64,000 nt of DNA, from positions 1,016,885 to 1,080,884 of the forward strand of contig NW_011887299.1 of the NCBI RefSeq assembly GCF_000151315.2. Direction: 5' to 3'. The notes under the pieces are model-generated. The model saw only the letters and a list, made by a program, of their open reading frames with translations, made no database searches and was not told the DNA's origin. Positions 1-14,750 of this stretch are shown one piece after another. This stretch comes from Capsaspora owczarzaki ATCC 30864 (lineage: Eukaryota; Opisthokonta; Filasterea). Both the position numbers and the translations under genes were made by a program. Within the stretch, counting starts at the first letter, position 1. Each line of letters starts with the position of its first letter.

Positions 1-169
1 AATGCATTTTGCATGATTTACATGGATTGTTCCAAACTGCTCGCTCGATAGAAAATAGAAACTTTAAATTTAAAACAACAACGAAGAAAAAACAACACAG
101 CACAACAAGTGAATGAATGCAAAAAACCCCCAAACACAACCCTTCCTTTCAAGCAATCTTTTTCTTTCT

Positions 170-974
170 CTAAGAGTTGGTTTTGGCCACTTGGGTCAAA
201 AACTCAAAGTACGAAGGAGAGGCTTCGCCCTTGTCTTCAACAAGGTACGACATGACGAGAGGTCGCAGCCGCATGTCATCCTCGCGCACGACAAGGAGAA
301 GCGGATGGAGCACAGAGGAGTGGCGAATCTTCTTGACAATGTTGCGCACTCGTCGGGAGTAGTCGTTATCCAACTGAGGAAGTGACATCTGTGAATTTAC
401 ACCAAAAAGAACCATTCGTGAGAAACGCAAAGTTAAACAACGACGCAGCAACAAAGTTTCAACGAGAGGCACGCAGACGATGACGTTGACCAGTCAGATC
501 CAGCACTCACCATGCCAGCGGGAATGGCAGAAAAGTTGGCAACGTCAAACAACGCCGAGCAGAGCTCGGGCGCCACGTTGCGACCAACCCAGATGAGGAT
601 GAGTTGCGATGTTTCAATGATGTAAACACCGTGTCGTTCGAATCGCTCAGAGTTGAGCGGCAGCAACGGGGGCAGGATAATGTCCTGGCCTTGGGGCACG
701 CCACACTGGGTGGGCAAGTCGTGGAGGCCGTACATGCTGGGGTACAGGAATCTCAGCAAATCATGCATGGGCAGCGTCCGGATCAGCATTGTCGCGTAAG
801 CGCGTTCGTCGTTGCTCGTGTTTTTGCCAAGTCGAAGGGCGGCCTGTGGAGCAAAAAGAAGAAGAGCACGGAGGAAGATGATTTGGGTTCACAAAGAAAC
901 AAAGAAAAAAAAAAGAGAAGAAAAGCTAAGTCAGAATACAACCTCCCTTCACTCCTCCATCCATCCAGGCCATC

Positions 975-1019
<45 letters not shown>

Positions 1020-4000
1020 GCACATTCTTCAACGCAGCTAGCAGGTAGAGAGGCAGCAGCGAGAGAGTCGGGGAAATCATTAACGAGCCGCCAGCCGCGT
1101 TGCTGGAAAGCACTTCAGACTTGTAGGTCGACAAAATATCCTGGCACATGTTCATAATGCCGTCGCGAGCATCCGAAAGCTTGGTTGTCAACATGCGATT
1201 GACGGCTGGTTGAGCAGAGCACACATACACCGGAGAGAAGCATTCACCCAACGACAGAAAGTCAGTACAAGTCCAACCTTCGACGACTCCAGACGAACAA
1301 AGACTTCTTCTGCGTACCCATCTTTGCGGCAAGCCCAGCGAGTGCCTCGCAATCGGCAGCGTCGTACAGCTCGCCAATGCTGCCAACGACAGGTACAACA
1401 AGGGTATGGACACGGATGCGGCGTTCTCCTGCGTTGAGCAGCAGCAAAAGGGGATGAGATGGAGACAAAAAGACACACTGACAGAGGAAGCAAGCGAGGA
1501 TATACCTGACGTCGTTGTGTACAGGAGCGCGGTTTGGAACACGACTTGCGAAATGTTGGTGAAGCTTTCTTCCAGCGAAATTTGCATGCCAAAGCCATGG
1601 TCGGGATTGACGGTGGGGAGAGCCAGCAGATCGGTTTGGCGGAGGAAAAAGTTGCCGTGGAAAGAATGCGGGGTCAAACCTGTGTTGTTTTGTTGGAGGA
1701 GCGAAAAAACAAAAACAAAAAAAAAATCAATGCAGGTCCAATGAAGGCAGTCCAATACCAATAAAACCCCACAGTCGTGGCAAAGCAACTGGCCAGCACA
1801 TTGTTCATACCTTGCGTGCAGCGCACACGAATGACAGCCTCTAGACCAAGTGGACGCGTCAGATTCCGAGCAAACTCAGAAATGAACTTTGTGTTCATGT
1901 CTGGATTGCGCGCGGCATGGAATCCTGGATAAAAGTAGCAGCTGCCACTCGAATGTCGCGACAAAGAGCCTAAAGTCGAAACAACACGGCAACGTGAGCA
2001 GGCAAGGTAAATATACAACCCCATCCTTGCCAGTTCAATCAGCGGGCTTACCGATCGTTGCGACATCAATATACGAGCTCGAGAAAAGGAAGGTGTCAAT
2101 GCCAATTTGCTGGCGGGAGCAGTCAACGGCATACTTTTTGTAAAACTCGTCGGCTGGTTGCAAGTTGGCAATTTCCTAATCAAGAGAGTGATTCGAGAGC
2201 GAATGAGACACATAATCACAATCATAAGAAGCGAATTCTGGCAAGAAGAAGTAGACACATCGAAATAAAAAAGAAGAGGAAAAAAGGTGCAGTACCTTGG
2301 GAGTGCCGCGCGATGCAGCATCATCGCGAACTTGCAAGGCGTTGGGACCTGTCGATGGCAGAGTGGATTGGAGCACGGTGACACGACCGCCGGTGGGACT
2401 CTGTTGTAGAATGATTGAAAAAAAAAGCAACCAAAGAGCAGAACGAACAAAGAACTGCAGTGAGGAACAGCGTTGCCCACAACAAACTCAGCCTCATTCT
2501 CACACGCACCAAAAGTTGATAAGCTGCAGTCAGCGCAGCAGGAAGCGCGGACACAGCGTTCTGGGTGTTTTGGAACATGGTCGGGAGCTTGGTGAGCAGG
2601 CTCACAACGAGCTCACGGCTCTCGGCAAGCGTGACGAGGAGGTCGTCGGGCGAGGGCAGGAACATTTCTTCCAAGTCCGAGACGACAAGCATCTGTGGCT
2701 GAGAGCGCGACGATTGCAGGTTGTAGAAGTGCACAGTCGAGTCGTACGTGATGATGCCGACACGCAGACGAGCGTCGCCGTGGAGCTGATCGAGGTGTTG
2801 CAGAAGCGTACGCGAGGCCGACGCAACCATGCCGTTTTGGACGGCCGCAAAGCTCACGTCAATCAGGAAAAGGTAGACGGCAGGCTGGGGCGCACGCACC
2901 ATGTACTCCGATGGAGCAATGTACTCGATCGAGCCGGCTGTCAGCTCCGGCCGCGTTGCTCGGTCCAGGTAAGTGCTGGATCCATCGGGGTTTTGTTGGT
3001 AATCAAACTCGGACGGCATGTCGTTGATTCGGAAGCAGACATTGCACTTGAATTTGCGACCCTGGTCAATGAACTGAACGAACGGGTTGATGTAGGCGCG
3101 GCATGTGCGGCAACGGATGATGAGCGTTGACGTAACCACTGGGATGGACGGCACGCCAGCAATGCCGTCAGATGTGGAGCGGGGATCTGCGAACGGATGA
3201 ATGTGCAAGCCGAGCGGTAGCCGCGATTTGGTGAGCAGGTTGGCTGTGCGGGGGATGGCGTTCATTGTCAAGCGCATCACGTCGGGCGAGCAGTTCATGC
3301 CCACACGATCCTGCGGCACCATCGGGTGCGGCGGGCGGGGTCTGCGGTCGGGAATCGTGTTCTTGGAAAGGAGCAGGTTGTGCGAGTTGGAGAGCATGGG
3401 AGCTTGATTGCCGACAAAGCCAGGATTGTAGGCTTGTGGTTGCGCTTGGATGAAGCCTGCTGCGCCTTGAGCGCTCGGGACGGCTGAAGGTTGGCCAAAC
3501 TGGGCAGGCGCGGGTTGGCCAAACTGGGCAGTTGGCAAGCTTGCGAATGGGAGCTGCTGCGAAGGTTGCTGCAACGGCTGCTGCTGCAGACTCATGTTGC
3601 CCATGCCTGTCGACAAAGCGTCAGGCCCGGATGGCAAGAAAGCGGGGCCACCCATAGCGCCTGGCGCAAATCCGCCTTGAGGAAGTTGTGCAGGGAATGC
3701 AGGACCGGCTGGATTGAACGCGCCCGGTGCGTTGCCAATCGGAGGGGAAGTGTTAGTTGCGCCAAAAGCTTGCCCAGCGCCCGCTGTCGGGTAGTGGCGC
3801 CGTTTTGCGGGTGCGGCAGCGCTCACAGGTCCTGCGTTTTGGGAAACGTCCGGTGCCGGGCCATCGCCCATGGCACCAGGAGTGCTGTTGCCATTCGATT
3901 GCGGCATGCCCCAGCCCGCAACGTTGCCAGAGGCTGTTGGCACCGATGGAGCGCTGCCGTTCGAGAGAGGCGCACCAGGCTGTTGCAGAGTGGCTGGGGG

Positions 4001-5098
4001 GAAGGAGGAAGCGGACGCGGAGCGTTGCGACTGAAGGAGGTCGGTTGAACTACTTCCAGTCAACGACGAACGTTGGGATGCAAGTGCTGTGCCGGGAAGC
4101 ACTTGTGATGGCTGTGATGGTTGGAACTGTTGTTGTGGTTGCTGCTGGAAGGGCATCCCACCCAGACCACCGGGAGTTTGGAAGGGGGCGTTCGGCTGTG
4201 GGCTCTGGCTGGCAACTGGTTGCGGCGGAGCATTGGGATTGAAAGGGGCAAACTGGCTGTTTGACACGGCGGGTTGCGACTGAGGCGGCGGGGGCTGGGA
4301 GGCGAACGTCGACTGACCAGGAATGGAGGAGCTTCGGATCGGAGGACCAGGAGCAGCTTGACCAGACACTGCAGTGGCGCTCTGCATGGGTGGTGGCTGA
4401 GCGGGCTGGAGCGGCGGCTGCGCAGGGAATGCAGTCGGCGCCTGCTGCGGTTGCTGGAAGGGTTGCTGTTGAAAGCTTTGCGGCGGCTGATGTTGCTGTT
4501 GCTGCTGGGGAAACCCAGAGAACGGCGCGGGAGCGGCAGGCCCAGCTGCTGACATTGCCGGGGGAGGAGGGTTCATGGACGTGGCGATTGTCGGCGGCGC
4601 TGTTGCGTTGGCAGGTGTCCACGCGGCACCCGACGACGGCGGCTGCTGCGGCAGCACGTGAGACTGCGTGCGCAGTCCCAGTTGCTGCTGTTCAGGGAAT
4701 CCCGGGGCACCCAGCGGCAATCCACCGATCGGGGCGGGCGTCGAGCCACCCGAGGGCAGTGGAGTTGGCTGCGACGGCGGCGGCTGCGCGTGCACGGCTT
4801 GCGGCTGCTGCTGCTGCGGCATCATCAGCGGTTGCATTGGTTGCTGAGCAAAGTGTTGCTGTGGCTGAGGTGGGGCATGCATCGGCTGGCCATACGCGGC
4901 GGCACCACCATGATTCGCATCGAACGCTTGAGCTGCTGCTGGTCGCGGCTGCTGCTGAGCATACAGCGGTTGAGCAGCATATCCACCACTACCAGCACCT
5001 TGAGTTGGATCCTGTCCAAACGTCGTCATCGGCGCTGCTGGACCAGTGCCAGGCTGCCACGGCTGCTGCTGCTGCTGCTGCTGCGGCTGATGGAACAT
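170..5098 (-). CDS. SEC24: Sec24-like COPII cargo adaptor
   Basis: Sec24 pairs with Sec23 in the inner COPII coat and selects cargo at ER exit sites. Nine exons can be read: 5098-2510, 2400-2296, 2175-2052, 1969-1811, 1679-1506, 1428-1318, 1205-1024, 843-511 and 388-170. All are GT-AG and in phase, giving 1,331 aa. The first ~560 residues are Gln/Pro/Ala-rich. A CxxC...CxxC zinc finger follows near residue 660, then the trunk (AVYLFLIDVS), beta-sandwich, helical and gelsolin-like parts (LLPLYLLAALKN, RFLYPSMYGLHDLP, VREDDMRLRP). The family is usually about 900-1,100 aa, so the N-terminal tail is long. The ATG at 5098 is preferred because a sense T-run ending in a cgctgtag acceptor lies immediately upstream, suggesting a 5' UTR intron. 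Family assignment is secure; the exact 5' leader is not known. Confidence 0.95.
976..1018. repeat. A43 homopolymer inside Sec24 intron
   Basis: An uninterrupted run of 43 A on the plus strand. On the sense strand of Sec24 it is a T-run starting directly behind the 5' splice site (gtgcg), far from the acceptor at 844. It therefore does not act as an ordinary polypyrimidine tract next to the 3' splice site. Confidence 0.9.
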
Positions 5099-5113
5099 TT
5101 CTACAGCGAAAAC

Positions 5114-5146
<33 letters not shown>

Positions 5147-5291
5147 GAGCGAAAACAGCCGGCTTTGAAATCATCTGCAGTGGATTGTTGTTGGGCTTGG
5201 GCAGCGGCATAGAGTGCAACACCAGGGACTGGATGAGACAAAGAAAACTCGCTGCGATCGTGGCGTCGTTTGTTGGAAAGAAAGCAATCAA

Positions 5292-5323
<32 letters not shown>

Positions 5324-6053
5324 AGAAAAAAGAGAGATCTCTGCCTGCCTGCCTGCCTGCAGCCGAGTCTGTTGGGAACTGCGACTGTGGGAGACCGTTC
5401 TGGGGCTTAGACCAGCGCAAGAGGGGAAAACGGGACGGGGACAACAAACGTGCTGTCATGCAATCGCATGGCGCTTCTCATCCGTTGGCGAGCACAGACA
5501 GAGCAGCGCAACAGCGGCTTCTCTCCACTCAACTCAATCCGCCGCCCCTCCACACAGGTTCTCGCACTCGATCTCTCTCTCTGTCACAAATCTCATCACT
5601 CAGTCATTGTTGAGACTGCCGACATTCTCATCAGCGCCGTCGAGGGACCAAAAACGCGCGTGCTTGTTGATGATTATGGGTTGATTCCACGCAAAATCAG
5701 AATTCACAAAAAAAAAAAAAAAAAAAAAAAAAAAAGGTTGCGTTTTTACAATGATCAAAAGTTGGAGTGCAAGTGGTTCAGGAAACGAAATCCGAGCATC
5801 AGTCAATCGATCAACCAAGTCAAGATGATGAGCAATCAATCACGGTGATGATGGCCAAAGAACAGCGGACAGAGAAAAAAAAAAAGACACACAAAACGAG
5901 CAAAGGCAAGTGGTTGGCTGGCTGGAAACAAAAACAAAAGGTTGAGCCTCGATGTTTGCCTCTTTTGCGAGGCCAGTCACCAGTCCCCCGGTGGTCCTTG
6001 ACAAGATGCAGCTGTACTCGTGGTGGTCGCAGTTGGCGTCGAAAAAGCGAGGC
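5099..6053. other. Sec24 upstream region and SelO 3' flank
   Basis: No supported gene. The stretch holds three A-rich runs (about 5115-5144, 5290-5328 and 5708-5735) and probably the Sec24 5' UTR exon and promoter. Short open frames here are homopolymer read-through. Confidence 0.6.
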
Positions 6054-8789
<2,736 letters not shown>

Positions 8790-8924
8790 GAGTGAAGACA
8801 CTCTCCGCCGGATTCAGCTCTACCATGATTATTGAGATGTAGTCTCACACAACATCAACAACATTGCTTGGCAATCACCCTCGCTATCTCAGTCAGGAGT
8901 CGCCTTCAGTCCTTCAGAATTCAC

Positions 8925-9633
8925 AATGGCCAAATGTAAGTGTTTCGTTTCGTTCGTTGGTTCGTTTCGTTCGTTGTTGGCTCAATGTTGGGGATGCGAT
9001 GATGACTCACCGGGTGTATGGATTGATGGATGGATGTGATGACTTTGTGTGGGTGCAGCGTCAAGGCGATCGAACGACGGGGCGAACTCGACCAATGCGA
9101 GCCGCGCTTCAAGCCACGCGCGATCAGCGGCAGGAGCAGGAGCAGGAGCATCGTCGTCGCCCTCATCCTCTTCGTCAGGAGCGTCAGGAGCGTCAGGACG
9201 AGTAGGCGCAGGATCAGGAACACGGGTGGCGGCGACGACCAAGCCAGCCAAGACAGTCGCCGCCGCCAAGCAGGACTCGGCACCAGCACGACTCGCTCAC
9301 CGGCGCAAGGGCGCTGCTGCAGTCACCTCAAGCGACGACGATGACGAGGACTTGGAGGACCGCGATGATGACGAGGACGAGGACGAGGACGAGGAGGACG
9401 ACGAGCGCGCGTACGAGCTGCCGAGCGTCGTTGCAAGCTCACAACGCCTGGAGCAGCTCTCAAGGACGCTGCACCATCTGAAAGAGTCCTCAGACCAGCA
9501 TCTCGCGGGTTCGTGGCGTCACCACTCGTGGGCACACATGCTGGGCATGCTCGTCCTGGTCATTGTTGTTGCGTGTGTGATTGCAGGGATTCTCGACTTT
9601 ATGGATGCAGATCTCAGCGCTCTGAACAGCTGA
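8925..9633 (+). CDS. Small acidic protein with C-terminal membrane anchor, unknown
   Basis: I do not recognise this gene. Exon 1 is only 10 nt (8925-8934, ATG GCC AAA T), followed by a GT-AG intron with a gtaagtg donor and by exon 2 at 9059-9633, giving 194 aa. Residues ~5-95 are Ser/Ala/Gly-rich with basic patches. A run of Asp/Glu follows (about residues 98-123). A single hydrophobic segment (MLGMLVLVIVVACVIAGIL) lies some 15 residues from the end, so the protein looks tail-anchored with the bulk in the cytosol. It is transcribed divergently from the SelO-like gene. The tiny first exon is supported only by consensus splice sites and phase; a start inside exon 2 would need a non-ATG codon. 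Confidence 0.7.
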
Positions 9634-9959
9634 GAGAGCAGTATTATTTGCGCGGGAGCAGCATCAGCAGCTGTTCTTGTTGTTGTTGCTGTAACGCACT
9701 GGCTCTGGATGTGGATGGAGAGGTTGGGGGGAATGTCTGTGTGTGAGCGATGTCAAAGTCGCTTCGCAGTGATTCAAAATTGGTTAATGCTCATGTTGCG
9801 GTGTTCATGTGTTGTTATTTCTTATTTTTCTTTTTCGAACATGTTGATTGTTGGTATGATGAATCTGGTACAGTCTCTCCCGATTAACGCCCAGCCCAGC
9901 AGACGAGCAAGGCAGCTCCGATTGTTGAAAGACAACAACAAAAGGACAACGTCAGTTGC
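9634..9959. other. Convergent 3' spacer
   Basis: Spacer between the stop codons of two converging genes. I see T/G-rich 3' UTR-like sequence and no gene. Confidence 0.6.
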
Positions 9960-11304
9960 TCAGATGCGCTTCGCCTTGCGAGCCGCATTCTTTTCCAAAA
10001 GCACGGCGCGGGGAAGGGGCAGCGGAGAGAGCTTGACAATGATGTTAAAGAAAGTGTCAACTACAACACTCGGGAGGAAGGTCGAGGGAATCCACAGCAG
10101 GTTGGCATCCCAGCCAATAATGTAGCGCGATCGCGGATACTCGGCAGAGATGGCGTGAACCATGCCATCCGCGACTTTGCTCGGATTGTTGGAGGCAAAC
10201 GCGCCGAAAATGCGCTGGGACACGCCGCGCATGGCAAGCACAAATTCCGAGCCGTAGGCTTCCTTAACCTCGTCGTTGGCGCTCTCCCAGTTTCGTTCCA
10301 GCGCTGCATTCACACGAGCTTGGTCGATGAGCGGCGTGCGGAAGAATCCGGGCTCGATGATGGATACCTTGACGCCAAACACGGCCATTTCCTGACGAAG
10401 CACGTCCGAAAACGCCTCTGCAGCGTACTTGGACACGCAATACGCGCTCAACTGCATTGCTGAAACTCGTCCCGCCACACTGCACACGTTGACAATGCGT
10501 CCCTTTGATGCGCGAATGAACGGGAGCAGGGCCTTTGTGACGGAAATCATGCCAAACACATTCACGTCCGAAACGCGCTTGTACGCTGCCAGCGAAGTGG
10601 TTTCGATCGGCCCGCCATCCATAATTCTGAGCGTCGAGGCCCACAAGGCGATATGTGTGTGTGTCGAATAGATAGCAGAGGCACAGAAGAACAAAACAAA
10701 CAGAAAAAATGAGAAGAAGCCGATCGCTTTTCGTAATAAATCTGAGAAAACTCGCCATGCTCACCCAGCATTGTTGATCAGACCCCAGAGTTTGACGTTT
10801 TGCGACTTGAGCTGTTGCGCAACCTTTGCCACGCTGGCCTCATCCGTCACATCCAGAATGTACGTCTTCAGCCGCGACGACGACTGCTCGCGGAGCGCCG
10901 AAGCGCCTTGCTCGGTGAGGCAACCCGCGAGAACAGTGACTTCGAGTTCGTCCAGCCGCCGAGCAACCAGGTTGCCAAAGCCATGGCTGCGCTCGGCAGA
11001 GTAGGGCGCAGAACAAGCAGAGACAAACAAGCAAGCAAGGCAGCGTGAAATGAAAGTCGAGTGGGTTGCATTGGTAAGTGAACAGTGATCACGACTGGTT
11101 GGCAGAATGACAGAACTTTCAACCACAATTTGGCTGAAATTGCAGCAAAATTTGGACTCACTCGCAGCCAGTGACAAAGACAACCTTGCCAGCAATATCG
11201 ACTCGACGAGAGCGCAGGTAGAGCATGACCAGCGAGTGCAGGACTGCGAGGCCAGCGACGACCAGCGCGCCAGCCACCAACGACTCGAACGTGTCGTGCA
11301 GCAT
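9960..11304 (-). CDS. Membrane-anchored short-chain dehydrogenase/reductase (SDR9C/RDH-like)
   Basis: NAD(P)-dependent oxidoreductase of the classical SDR superfamily, closest by eye to retinol, 17-beta-hydroxysteroid or hydroxybutyrate dehydrogenases (SDR9C). Exons 11304-11162, 10986-10765 and 10626-9960 join in phase to 343 aa. A hydrophobic N-terminal segment (residues ~9-30) followed by RSRR anchors it, probably in the ER. The cofactor motif is TGCDHGFG (45-52), NNAG lies near 118-121, and the catalytic set is Ser171, Tyr184 and Lys188 (YCVSK). PGFFRT matches the conserved PG loop. The C-terminal region has further hydrophobic stretches, as in membrane RDHs. The substrate cannot be read from sequence; the two sterol genes nearby make steroid or retinoid chemistry plausible but no more. 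Confidence 0.9.
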
Positions 11305-11707
11305 ACAACAACCTTGACAAAAAAAAAAAAAAGAAAAAAAAAAAAGTGGAGTGAAACGGCTTCTGAGAGCCTCGATCTCAGTTTATGCGGAGCGCTAAAA
11401 TTAAAACGAAATGATAAATTCAAGCAGCAAACACCGACTTTTACTCCAAGAAGGACAGCAAGCAGCAAAAATCAACGAGTTTTGGCCAACGACAAAATAA
11501 CAACCAAGAAAACAACCAACGACCGAGTCTTTCTTCACCTCGAAGGATGGAAAAGCTCAAACAAGCAGGAAAGAAAGGAAGAAAAAAAAGTAATTGACAA
11601 AAGACGTTCTGGCTGGGCCAAAGCTACCGCAAAAGAAACAAACACGCTTTTGGTTTTTTTTTTTTGTGTTTTTTTTTTTTCGCTTGTGATTCCCGTCGTG
11701 GCTGTCT
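11305..11707. other. Spacer with A-rich and T-rich runs
   Basis: Lies upstream of the SDR start and downstream of the repeat membrane protein gene. It contains A-rich runs at about 11321-11345 and T-runs at 11656-11680. No supported gene. Confidence 0.5.
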
Positions 11708-14700
11708 TCAAATGTCAGACGACTGCTTGGTCGCCGGCATGGTAAAGACAACAGACTCGAGCGGCTTGTAAGTACCAGAGGCCTCGGCAGACTTCTTGTC
11801 AGCGAAGGGAACGGCAGCGAACGAGCCACTCGAGGCAGTGCCGGACAGGTACTTGACAGCCACCTTGCCGTCGGAAGAGTGCTCGTCCTGCAGGCGATGG
11901 AAGCCGGCGTGGCGGGCAAAGCGAGCAAAGAAGCAGCGGGGCTGGGCACCAGAGGCGGTGGCCTGGCAGCACTTCCTGCGGCGGCAGAACGAAACAATGA
12001 CGCAAATCAGCGTGCCGAGGGCGATGGCGGCGCCAAGGCCAATACCAACATAGCGGAGGATGCGGCGAGTGTGCTGGCTGAGATAGCCAAAGTCGTCGTC
12101 GTCGTGGTCGTCATCGTCATCGTGATCATCGTCGCCCTCAGGGGTGGCAATGACCTCGGCGCTCGAGACGCTCTGGAAGATGGCGTCGTTGCGGAACTTG
12201 TTCTTGCGAATGGCCTTGATGAGGTGCTCGGCAGTGTGCTCAGTGTCGTGGCGGGAGCCGTCGAGGGCGACGAGCAAAAAGGCGTCAGCAGGCTCGTCAC
12301 CGGCGGCAGTCACCTCAAAGCGGCAGCCGAAAGTGACGTGGCGAGACTTGTGGTGGCGGGCGGCACGGTGGCTCAAGGCTTGGCAGGCAGTGGAGGCGAT
12401 GGCGTCCGAGACATCGCCGTGGTTCCACGACAGACGAAGAACGCGGCACGAGACCGTCTGGCACATGGGGTGCGGGTAGGGCATCATGGTCGGCTGAGCG
12501 CAGAAACCTTCGGTAGGGTTGGAGAAGGCGCACCACGAGCCGGCGGGGCACTGGGAAGCGCCGGCGGAGGCAGCGCAGTTGCCGGAAGTGGGGCGGTCAC
12601 GGCACACGCCAACGCGAGAGCACTTGCCGTTCGCGCACGAGCCAAGCAGCTCGACGCAGTGCTGGGTCGGGCCGCACGAGGCGCCAGGCATCAAGCAACC
12701 GCGCGGCTTGTGCACTTCGTCGTCGTCGTCTTCGTCGTCGTCGTTCTTGGGCAGGCATTCCCAATGGTCGTTGCAGCACTGGCCTGCAGAGGGAGCGGGC
12801 TGCAGCGAATGGGTCTCGGGGCACACAAGGTCGGCGGGCAGGTCGGGCAGACGCATGGCGCAGAGAACAGTGGCGCAGGCAATCTCGCGGTCAACGCACT
12901 GGCCAATGCGGGGGCAGCTTTCGCCGTCGCAGGCAGAGTCGAGTTCAACGCAATGCTGTTTAGGACCGCACGAGGCGCCGGGCATCAAGCAGCCTTGTAG
13001 TTTGGGCTCCTCATCAACAGGCTTGGGCTGGCACTCCCAGTGGTCGTTGCAGCACTTGCCTTCCGAGGCAGCGGGCTGCAGGGAATGAGTCTCAGGGCAG
13101 TCGATGTCGGTGGGCATCTCGGGCAGGCGCATGGCGCAGAGAACAGCGGTGCAATCAAGCTCGCGCTCACGGCACTCGCCAATGCGGGGGCAGCTTTCGC
13201 CGTCGCAGGCAGAATCGAGCTCAACGCAGTGCTGGGTCGGGCCGCAGGAAGCGCCGGGCATCAAGCAGCCTTGCAGCTCGGGCTCCTCATCAACAGGCTT
13301 GGGCTGGCACTCCCAGTGGTCGTTGCAGCACTTGCCCTCCGAGGCAGCGGGCTGCAGGGAATGGGTCTCGGGGCACACAAGGTCGGTGGGCATATCAGGC
13401 AGACGCATGGCGCACAAGACGGCAGTGCAGTCAAGCTCGCGCTCACGGCACTCGCCAATGCGGGGGCAGCTTTCGCCGTCGCAGGCAGAATCGAGCTCAA
13501 CGCAATGCTGGGTCGGGCCGCACGAGGCGCCGGGCATCAGGCAGCCTTGAAGCTTGGGCTCCTCGTCGGCGGGCTTGGGCTGGCATTCCCAGTGGTCGTT
13601 GCAGCACTTGCCCTCCGAGGCAGCGGGTTGCCAGGAGTGAGTTTCAGTCGGGCAGTCGATGTCGGTGGGCAGTTCGGGCAGGCGAATGGCGCAGCGGACG
13701 TTGCTGCAATCCACCTCAGCAGGGCACTCGGTGAACAGGGACGCGTCAGTGTGGCCGGCACATCGGGCCATGCACTCGCTCGCAAACTTCAAATCGCCAA
13801 CGCAGACCGGGCTGTAGATTGCGGGGCAGATACAGTCGACGTCTTGCGCTGAGGCCTGTGATGAAAAGATCAAAAAAAAAAAAAAAAAAAAAAGGTGAGT
13901 ATGCCAAAAATCGGTAAAAAACTTCAAGAATCATACGGCGAAATCACTAAGTGGGAGGAGCAGAGCCAAGCAAATCCTAGGCATCCAAGATCAAAAAAAT
14001 CCGAACACGTCATCGGTTTTGTAATAGGATTTGTTCGTTTTCAATGCTGCGTCGCTGCTGCTGCGTCCACCGCTTCCAGCCGCAAGGGAAATCGCCCGAG
14101 CACTCGAGCGCCATCCACATACTGGGGGAAGATGGGGGGGGGTTTGAGGGGCGCAACGAGGCGAAAGGGAGCCATAATAAGGCAATCGCCGACAACTGCC
14201 TTTTTTTTTGTTCGTTTGTTGCTCGTCGTTGCTTCCGTGCAGCGCGTGCCACCGCAGCGACAGTGCACAAAGAGTGGGAAGCTTAGAGCAAGGTGGCTTT
14301 GGGGGTGGAGGCGGGGGCGGGGGGTCGAGGGAGGGGATGCGAGCGAAGGAGAAGCAAAAGCAAAAGCAAAAGCAAAAGAACCAAAAAACAAAGAAAAAAA
14401 AAAAAAAGGCAACGGTGCGACAGTGACGCAAAACGCGAGGCGAGTGAGAAGGTCAAAGACGCGGCTTGCTTGTAAGAGGCAAGGGGAAGTCGTGTGGAGA
14501 GCGGGGGGAGGGGCCAAGAGGAGAAGGGAAAAAGAGCAAAGGAGGAAGATGAAAAATGCGGCGAAACGACGACATATGGGCGCGCTTTTGATCTTGTGCT
14601 GAAAGGGGGAGGGGGAGGTCAGAGGGCCAGCGAAGGGAGGCGCAAAGGGTGAAGAAGGAGGAAGGTTTGATGTGGGTGGGGTGGGGTTGGAAGACGTACC

Positions 14701-14750
14701 ACAGCGACGAGACCGAGGAGTGCGAAAAGAATAGCAATGGAAAGCTTCAT
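11708..14750 (-). CDS. Type I membrane protein with Kazal-like module and Cys-rich tandem repeats
   Basis: I recognise modules but no named orthologue. Exon 1 (14750-14700) encodes the signal peptide MKLSIAILFALLGLVAV. An 844-nt intron with a sense T-run follows, and exon 2 (13855-11708) continues in phase, giving 732 aa. After cleavage comes a Kazal-like module (CICPAIYSPVCVGD), then four tandem ~94-residue units, each with six or more Cys around CAMRLP, CCNDHWECQPK, GCLMPGASCGPTQHC and CDGESCPRIG. They recall von Willebrand C/chordin-type modules. A shorter Cys-rich domain, one transmembrane helix (~619-640, YVGIGLGAAIALGTLICVIV) and a 92-residue cytoplasmic tail beginning CRRRKCC follow. 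Units 1-3 are nearly identical at DNA level, implying recent duplication or gene conversion. A protease-inhibitor or matrix-binding surface protein is the best guess. Confidence 0.85.
12597..13720 (-). repeat. Four tandem 282-bp (94-aa) coding repeats
   Basis: The coding segment around CCNDHWEC recurs at ~282-bp spacing (about 12770, 13045, 13325 and 13610 on the plus strand). Three copies differ by only a few bases. The copy at lowest coordinate is more diverged and carries an Asp-rich linker. Confidence 0.85.

Noticed and set aside
4261-5148. Plus-strand open frame of 295 aa opposite Sec24
   Set aside because: Antisense of the Gln/Pro-rich Sec24 N-terminus. CAG/CTG runs lack stops on both strands.
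11879-13000. Long plus-strand open frame (373 aa), with another at 13040-13852
   Set aside because: Antisense shadows of the Cys-rich repeat gene. GC-rich codons keep the opposite strand open, and the products are Val/Ala/Gly-rich with no domain, no Kozak-like start and no splice logic.
13867-13893. A-run beside a gene, as a possible retrocopy poly-A tail
   Set aside because: It lies inside an intron with valid splice sites. No target-site duplication or intronless copy is visible, and many similar runs occur in other introns.
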